In this document: positions 26,001-35,000 of the stretch, in pieces | How the letters are laid out: every line of letters starts with the position of its first letter | Position numbering within the stretch: the stretch's first letter is position 1 | Origin: Diogma glabrata | Lineage: Eukaryota > Arthropoda > Insecta > Diptera > Cylindrotomidae | Assembly: GCA_963693315.1 (NCBI GenBank) | Contig: OY856188.1 | Span: 194,380,322-194,444,321, forward strand | DNA length: 64,000 bases | Direction: 5' to 3' | Program-made: the position numbers and the translations under genes | Notes under the pieces: model-generated | Seen by the model: only the letters and a program-made list of their open reading frames with translations | Told to the model about the DNA's origin: nothing | Databases searched by the model: none

Positions 26001-29000
26001 TCTTCGTCAGCGACTTGTGATGGTTTGCTATTAAGAACTCGATTCGGGGCGTAGTTCTTTATTGTGTCTTCAACGGTTTTGGTATGTAAATTATTCAACT
26101 TCTCAAGATGGACGGGTCTACGCCCCAGAAGTACTCGGAACCTAGTTCCGACCAAGGACTATCAAAAAATTTCGACGATAGTAAGGATGAACATATTTGC
26201 TAGAGAAATGGTTTGGTGGCATGGGGTGAATAAAGATATTGAAGATTTCTGTAAAACGTTTATCCAGCGTAGCTTAAATCAAAGACATACTCGCGATTGT
26301 GATAATGCTCAATGACCAGAAACTTCATATCCTTTCGAGCGAATCCACCTGGATTTGTTCCATTTTGACAAGTATGTATTTTTGAATTCTTGCGATAGTT
26401 TTTTGAAATGGATTGATGTTCACTTATTTAATGGGTACTCTGCTTCACTTCATTTGCGATTACAAAACTCAAAACGTAATTTATTATTTTTGGCCTACCT
26501 ACACAGATCTGTACAGGCAATGAACCTCCGTTTACCTCTAATGAGTTTGCAGGTTTTTGGTCAATGAATAACAACATTAGCGCCTTACAAAATAATCTAC
26601 TCTTTTCATTTATAAATCTCATTCCAACTATAACTTTGTCTAATAATTATAATTAAACGTAATGTTTACCGTCGCATAAAATTTAATAAAAATTAATAAT
26701 CATTCTGGTTTTTAATTATAATTTCAAATACGTTTCCGCTACATATTATTACACAAATCTCCTTTATTATGAATCAACCATTTTAATATTCTAATCAATA
26801 ATTCGAATAACAACCGCACTATCTTGTCATGTTCAGTGTTAAAATATTTTTTATCTAATGACTCTTTAAAATTATCGTTATTTTTATGTAATAAGTATAT
26901 CTTATATACTTATTAAATATTAATTTATCAAAACAGTTTGATAGCTTTGTTTAATTTTATGAGTAGTTTGTGTATACTTACTTATAATAGCTGCAAGAAA
27001 TTGCATCTGGGATTTGGCTTCACCAGTTCCTTCTGGAATTGGATCATACAGCATTGGATTTGTAGGACTGCCTCCATCTTCTCGACTCATAGTCTGTAAC
27101 AAAAAAAAAAGAAGTCAGCAAACGCACGAACCAAAGAAAATTATTTGTTTATAAACTTTATTATAATGTTCTTGATCTACATTTAAATTTTAAATATGTT
27201 CAACAAACAATAACTTCATCTAAATATATCTCCATTACATTTCTTTGTTCCGACCGAAAATCGTCTTATATTGTCTTATAATACGAGGTTACACATTTAC
27301 AATATCACAATAGTAAACAAAATTACCTAGTCGATCACATGAATTTTCCTCCATTTTCTTTAACGTTGGCGGTTTTAAAAGAAAAATTGTAGGCGTATTT
27401 CATTTACACATTCTTTCGCCTTATCTTAATTGTGTTGTAAGCATAATTTTTAATAGAATAGTGCAAACGTAAGGTATATGAATTGAGTTATTACAATAGA
27501 TTTGATTGAATAACCATTAAGAAATTCGTTGACTCGTGAAAATGTCACGTTATGTTTTTTTAACTTATTTTTTGTGTTTGTGTGTATGTATGTATTTATA
27601 TATATTGTATTTTTGACGTATTTATAAGCTAACGTTTGCCAAAAAAATATTAAGAGTTAGTTGAAAAAAACATTTGTTATAATTAATTTGCTGACAAATT
27701 AACCGTACTTTAACTTTGGTGTAATACAAACTGCTAGCTAGTGACCAGCTTTTATGCTAACAACAAATCTCTTGTTTTTATTATCCTCCTCCAAAATATA
27801 TGAATCATGGAATTTATCATCTTAAACTCTTGGAATCAAAAATATAAGAGATTTGGAAAGCGTTCACAAGAAAAAAACTACTTAAATGCAAGAGCCAATA
27901 GAAATTAATTTGCGGTAGTAAGATTATCAAAACAAATATTCAAAAATAAATAAAATATTTTATTATAAATTTTAAAGGTCATTTGTACATGTAAATGTCA
28001 TATAAGTACAACAAAAAATAACACATTATTGTAGATGGATGTCGTTTTAAAATTTCATGATTTTGAAATAACGATTAGAAAATGTGGGTGATTAGGTGAT
28101 AACAACGATTGTGAAAAATATTCACAAAAAAGACACGTTCAAGTTGATGTAATATTTTCAATTCGTGATTTAAATTTTAATTTTTTGTCGCATATCTGGT
28201 TAGTTCGGCGTTTTAAAGAACTACGGAATAAAGAGAGCATTAGTGTTCCAAAGAATTATACTTTAGCTCATAAAAGATGCATGTTAGAATAGTACCAATA
28301 CAAGTGAAGTACTTGTGAACGATTGTAATCTTATGTTGAATGAACACCGATCGCTTACTGTCGATAAACTCTGATCTCTAGAGCAAATAATGATACAAGA
28401 TAAGTCAAAGCATACTTGTTGTTTGTTAGCTTGTAAATCATATCTCCATTTTTTCTATACAATAATAATTATTTAAAAATTGAATGAATTGAAATTCTCC
28501 TTTTACTAGATTTTATATGCATATGAAAAATTCAAACTGGAATGCTGAGTTTGAGTGAAATTACATTCACAATATTAAACAAATCACTTACAAAAAAGTT
28601 GTACAAAATCCCACACACTTTAAGTACTGGACGATGTCATCACTCCACACGTGGTTTTCTTTCTTGTTGCAGCTCTCATCATCAAATAATCCACGTAAAA
28701 ATTCGTTCAAAAAAATTCAAATAATCCACGTAAAATAAATTGGTCTAATAGAGAAAAACTTTTGAGTGATTTTCCTTTGTTACCTTTTATTGAGATATAA
28801 TATACCAAGCAATTTTGTTTGCAATCTTGAACTTAGAATTATGCAATGGTAAAGTTAGTCAAATGTATTGTTATTCGTTTCCAGGGTAGGAGCTGCCAAT
28901 ATTAAAGAACGGATCAATCTCGGGTCACTATTGGCGAGCCAAGCCTTAACTAGTTAGCTTTGGTTTCAGTATGGGCCAGTTGTAAATGCCTAAACTGAAC

Positions 29001-32000
29001 CAAGGTTCAGTTTATTGTATTATCCCGGGTAAGAAAAAACAAAGGGGCCAAAACTGTGCCGAGCCCGCGCCACAGCTTTTGGGGGTTGGGCCAGGCTTAA
29101 CATTTTCAAACGGCCCAATCTTGGAATGATGTCCTGGGGCCAAGTCTGGCAAGCCAGTCTTGGGCCAAGTCTGGCAAATAAGACTTGGGCCAAGTTTATA
29201 CCAAACCAATTTTTTCCAAGACCTCCTTTAAATGTGTGGAAAGAGGTTGTGAAAAGAGTAACATATATGAAAATAAAGATAAACATAATATGGCCTACAC
29301 ATGTTTACAATGCATTAGACTGGTTAATAACGTGTAATATAATAAACTGAACCTTGGTTCAGTCTAGGCATTTACAACTGGCCCAAACTGAAACAAAGCG
29401 AACTAACCAAGGTTTGGCTCGCCAATACTGGTCCGAGATTGGTCCGTTGTTTAACAATGGCAGCTCCTACCTGGAGCGCGTTATTAACCAGTGTAATGCA
29501 TTGTAAACATGTGCAGGCCATATTATGTTTATCTTTATTTTTATATATGTTACTGTTTCCACACATTTAAGGGAGGTCTGTAAAAAAAATTGGTTTGGTA
29601 GACCTGGCCCAAGTCTTATTTGCCAGACTAAGCCTAAGCCTGGCTTGCTAGACTTGGTCCCACTACATTCCCAGGACCCGAGTTCTGAACGAATATTTAC
29701 AAAGAAATCAAATCACGGAGATGATAAGATACGAACTAATATTTTTTGACCCAGACAAATGGACCTTTAGTTGCTTCATGGAATAAACTACTATCTATAA
29801 ACCGTAATTATAATGTATACTGAAGGTGAGTTTTTAATTATATTTGTTTTTGTTTTTATAAAAGTTCGTTTCAAAACTTTTTTTTTAATTTGAATTACAA
29901 ATAATTTTTGCTGCTGATAATTTATTCAAAATGACTTATTTCCTCCGGAAAATATATTTCATTTTTTTATCTAATTGTTTGTGTTTTTCATAAAGAAAAC
30001 AAATTATATTTATAATTATTAGAATTAGAGTAAACACTAAATTATGTCTAAAACTGATATTTCAAATAATTTTACTAGTGAGTTGTTTTTTTTTGTATTC
30101 CAATTTTCAGTTTGCAATTAAAAAATTAATTACTTAAATTTTTTCGTTTGGCTACAATTGAGGTACAAAAAAATATTTAATATATCAAAGCATATCGTTC
30201 AAATATAATTAAAATTAACAATTCTGATAAGTGATAACATTTCCTTTTAAAAAGTTTTAACCGGATTTCTTAATTTTATCTATGAAAATACAAATAAAAA
30301 ATACAAAGATTAAGACTAAGTCCACCTTATGTATGTATTAAATTTCTTAAAAATGACGTAGCGGTGGGTGTGTTTCTTTTATAAAATCAAAATAATTTCT
30401 GTTAATAGAACAATAACAAACACTTGTACACGATAATTACGTTCACTTATAAAATTTAATTAAATTTGATAAAATTAAAGCGCAAAATAAAATTTTACAA
30501 CATGACACCAAAGTACATATTTTCAAATTCATATAAAATTTTGGCAAGAACAATTAACATATTAAAGTTATTCTAGATTATGATAAATTAGTTATTTATT
30601 TTTATATACGACATTTATTTAATTATAGTAGTTATTTCAGTTATTTTTATAACGATCATTCTTAAATTCTTCTCATAATTTCATTGATAATGCGAATAAG
30701 ATTTTAACAAAACATTTTGTAACTTTATTGTGAAAAATTTAAATGGAAGCTGTGTAATTAAAGTAAAGTAAAACAATTTACATCAATCGGAATCAGTTGA
30801 AGTCTCTCTGGAGTTTGAGACGAATATATTTTACTACAAAATTAGTGGTTTTTTCGGAATCATTTCGGTGGACAATGATACAAGTTTCAAACTTCTAATT
30901 TAATTTTGAAAAACACCGCATGGACTGATTTTGAGGCTCTAAAACCACTTGTAATCCAAATTTTAATTGATTTTGCATAAAAACTTCAATGATTGAATTA
31001 AACTATTTCCATAACATGTTTTTATTTGTAAATTGTTCCAAATGTATACTGAAAATCGTAAAGAATAATGACAATAATTACGTTGAGCATTTTTACGACC
31101 AAAACTGGCTACATATTTCTGTTCTGAAAGATATTCGAAGTGATTTTTGGCAAAAAAAATATAACTCTTAAATAACGCAGACGGGATTCTTTTCTTTTAC
31201 TTGTTTCTATCTTCTTTTACATAAACAACTAAAATATCGCCAATGTCCATTTGAAATTGGTTACAGATCACAAAAACGAACAAAATTCAGCGAACAAAAT
31301 CAAATAACAAAGAAGTAACAATTAAAGAAATCAAAAGAAAATTATTTAAAAAGAAAACAAGTTTTACAGAAACAGAAAATTTTTTCAAGAAATAAAGAAA
31401 ACAAAATATGTACAACTCGTTGTATGCATGAAAAATCGCAGTGAAATTAAGACGACGTTGAAGTATTTATTACTTTCATTTACCAAATGCTTTTTTATTT
31501 TACGTCGATCGATGTCTTTAAATTTTTATTTATAATAATTTTACACGCCAAAATTCTTATAATAAAACCAATTTTTCTTAGACTAATAACGTAAACATAT
31601 CTTTCTTGATATCTTTCATGAAATTTGTTTTTTGAATAACGTATTTTGTGTGGCAATAATTTCGTTTGCAAAAAAACATTCAAAATTTAGTTAAAAATCG
31701 ATAAATTAAAGAAAGTATATTCAAAGTTGGATTAAAGTTTGAAATAAAACTGAATTACATACTTTATTTGCAGAACAATCACCAAAAATAATTTGCAAAA
31801 AACGGAAAAATTCATGGAAGAACAGAACAAAAAGAAGCCCATTTCAAAATACATATATGTATATGTCAAATATTATAATCGTACGTTATATTTTGTTGTT
31901 TTTATTCCATGCAGTTTTGAAATACATATTATATATTTGGTAAAAATTTAAAAAAATTAAAAACCCTAAGCTGTAAAAAACATATTCATGCATACAAAAT

Positions 32001-35000
32001 AATTAAAATAGTTATTTGTGTAACTTGTACACAAAAAGTGCATTTTTGTTGCACGATGCATGATCTTAAGGTACTTCTACGATCTTAAGGTACTTTTTGC
32101 ACTAGTAAGGAGCTTTTTGCACTAGTGCAAAAAATTAAACTTTTGGCACAGTACATAGTGCAAAAAATAGTCAATTTTTGCACGATCGTAGAAAAAATAT
32201 ATTGTATGCAGAACAAAAACTACATTATATTTTTTAAATTAAAAAAAAATGGCATAGTACATGCCTAAAGTTTAATTTTTTGCACTAGTGCAAAAAGTAC
32301 CTTAAGATTGTAGAAGTACCTTAAAATCATGCATCGTGCACGCGTCGTAATTTCGTCTAACGAGGCGAAGCCGAGTTGGACAAATATACAAGTTCGGAAA
32401 AAATCAATTTGCGCAACGAGTTGCACACAACGTTTTTTACAATGCCGAATCACAATTAAACAAAATTATTCTGCAACCAAATTTTTTACAATCTTCATTC
32501 ATATTAAAATATAAGTAAACATTTCTATTATCAACTTAGCATTGAGAAAATTTTCCATGAAAAATAAAACAGTGCGGAAAAATAAAACAGTGCAGAAAAA
32601 TCTTACTTTTTGACATTGTTGACAATATCGAAATACGTTGAATTGTGATTCGGAATTGCAAAAATGTTTTTTAACTATGTGGAAGCAGTACATACAAGAT
32701 TTTTAAAAATTACAAAATTACTTTTTTCGAAATTTAGTTTAGTGGAGGAACGATAACAGAATTTTAAAAATTAGTAACCGATTAGAGAAGCAACTGCTTG
32801 TGTCAATTTCTCAATTTCAATCGAGAAGAAGAAAAACGTGTTCTAGACAGAGTTGTGAAAATTTGACCATTTTTGATTTGTCTGAAACTTGGCATATAAG
32901 TAGTATGGACAAAATAAAAAATACAACTTATTTTACAATTTTAAAGTGCACGATTTGAGCATAGGGTGAACCCCAACATGCGTGAAAAATGAAAGTTCTG
33001 CCAATCCGATGTAACTTTGAAATTAAATTTCTCAAAAACGGCTATACCGATTTCATCAAACTTTTCTTTTGTTTGATAGATGATTAGTTAGTCGTTTGAA
33101 AAAAAATTAATTAATCGTTTTTTTAATTAATTTTTAAATAAAAATATTAAAAAAACTTTTTTCAAGATGCACTAGGCACTAGGGCCGAAGACCAATTGGA
33201 ATTTAATTAATTTTTTTTCTGAAAATAGTTCTATCCTTACTCTAAAATATTTCAAATTTACAAAGAGGCGTTAATTTGTGATTTTGAGATATTTGATTTT
33301 AAAGATTTTCGTCCGACTAAAACTTCTAATTTTTCATAATTTTTTCAAACAACCTTAAATGCAGTTCTATCCTTACTTTAAAATATATCAAATTTGCAAG
33401 GAGGTGTTAATTCGTGTTCTTGAGATATTTAATTTTAAAGATTTTTAGTCAGACTAAAATTCTAATTGTTCATTATTTTTTCGAACAATTTTTATCATCA
33501 AAAAATTTTAACCACTGAAGTTCGAAAGATGAAAAATTCGAATTTTAGTCGGACCAAAAATCTTTAAAACTAAATATCTCAATAACACGATTTAACTACT
33601 CTTTGTAAATTTGATATATTTTAAAGTAAGGAATAAGGATAGAACTACATTTAAAAAAAAAGTTAAAATTTAACTGAATTTAAAAATTTTTGTTAATGAA
33701 AGTTGTTTGAAAAAATTATAGGAAATTAGAATTTTTAGTCGGGCTAAAATCTTTAAAATTAAGTATCTTAAGAACACAAATTAACACCTCTTTGTAAATT
33801 TGAAATATTTTAGAGAAATCGGTATATAGCCGTTCTTGAGCAATTTAATTTCAAAGATACATCCGATTGGCAGATTTTTCACGCATGTTGGGATCCCCTA
33901 TGCTCAAGCTATGTACTTTTAAAAATTTGTAAAATAAGTTGTATTTTTTATTTTATCCATACTACTTATATGCCAAGTTTCAGAAAAATCAAAAATGGTC
34001 AAGTTCAAATTTCGACTTTTTCACCTGTGTAGATCAAGTTTTTTTATCAGAAGTAAATAAAAAGCGGTTCGTTGTAGTAATTGTTAAATAAGGAGAGGAA
34101 TCTTCAATTCAAATATGAAATAAAAATTGCTAGCTGTTACTAAACAAATAGAATTCAACAACCGTTGCTCCTGTCTGTCATTCGATAATTTACTGATAAA
34201 TGGTCATTTCATCAAAACAATCTTTAGATAGCACAGCTATTACAAATCTCAGTCATAGTAAGTCAATCTTAAAACTCTTAGTTTTTCTTTTGAAGCTAGA
34301 CAAAAAACACATTCAGAAACGAGTTTTTTCATCTCTCTCTCATTGAGGAATACTTTAAAGTGTTCGTTTGAGATGTGAAATGAAATTTCTTTTGACCCGG
34401 ACCCAAAACTATTGCAATAAGTTATACAAGAATACAATTTTTCTTCGACCATCTTTCACAAGTCTTTCCTCATAGTTCTCATTGGTTTATGGATGAGAGT
34501 GAACGAATTTTAAAAATTTAAAATACCTATCCTGATTTTGCTCCCAAGGTAACATAAATGACATGAAAAATGGTTATAAACATTTCCATTCCCCTGTAAA
34601 AAAAACCTTTTTCTGTTTCAAACCGACCCGAATTTGTAATTCAAACGGATTTTTTTTGTGTAACGATTGGAACAGTTGAATAATTATTAAGTAATTATCC
34701 TTCAGAGAGTTCGCAGTGAAGAGTATAAGTATAGCGTATAACGGTCCAACAGCCAAAATAATCTCAAGAAGTTCATGAATGGTTCCAAATTGTACTAATT
34801 CAATTTTTAAATCTTTACTAGCTTATTTTTACGGACAAATAGGTGAATATAAAAGCGTTAATAGGACGTCATAATTTCTAATGAATTACTCTGGAGCGAT
34901 CATATCACGGCAATGTTAATAAGCACGGGAAGAAAACTCAACATCCCTAATAAATGCAAAAAAAAACAACACGCAAAATCTCTTTCAGTGTCAATGTAAA

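Noticed and set aside
29012..29749. Several frames of 64-88 codons (repeated PGPSLICQTWPK-like peptides)
   Set aside because: They arise from the GGGCCAAGTCTGG repeats of a non-coding MITE in both orientations.
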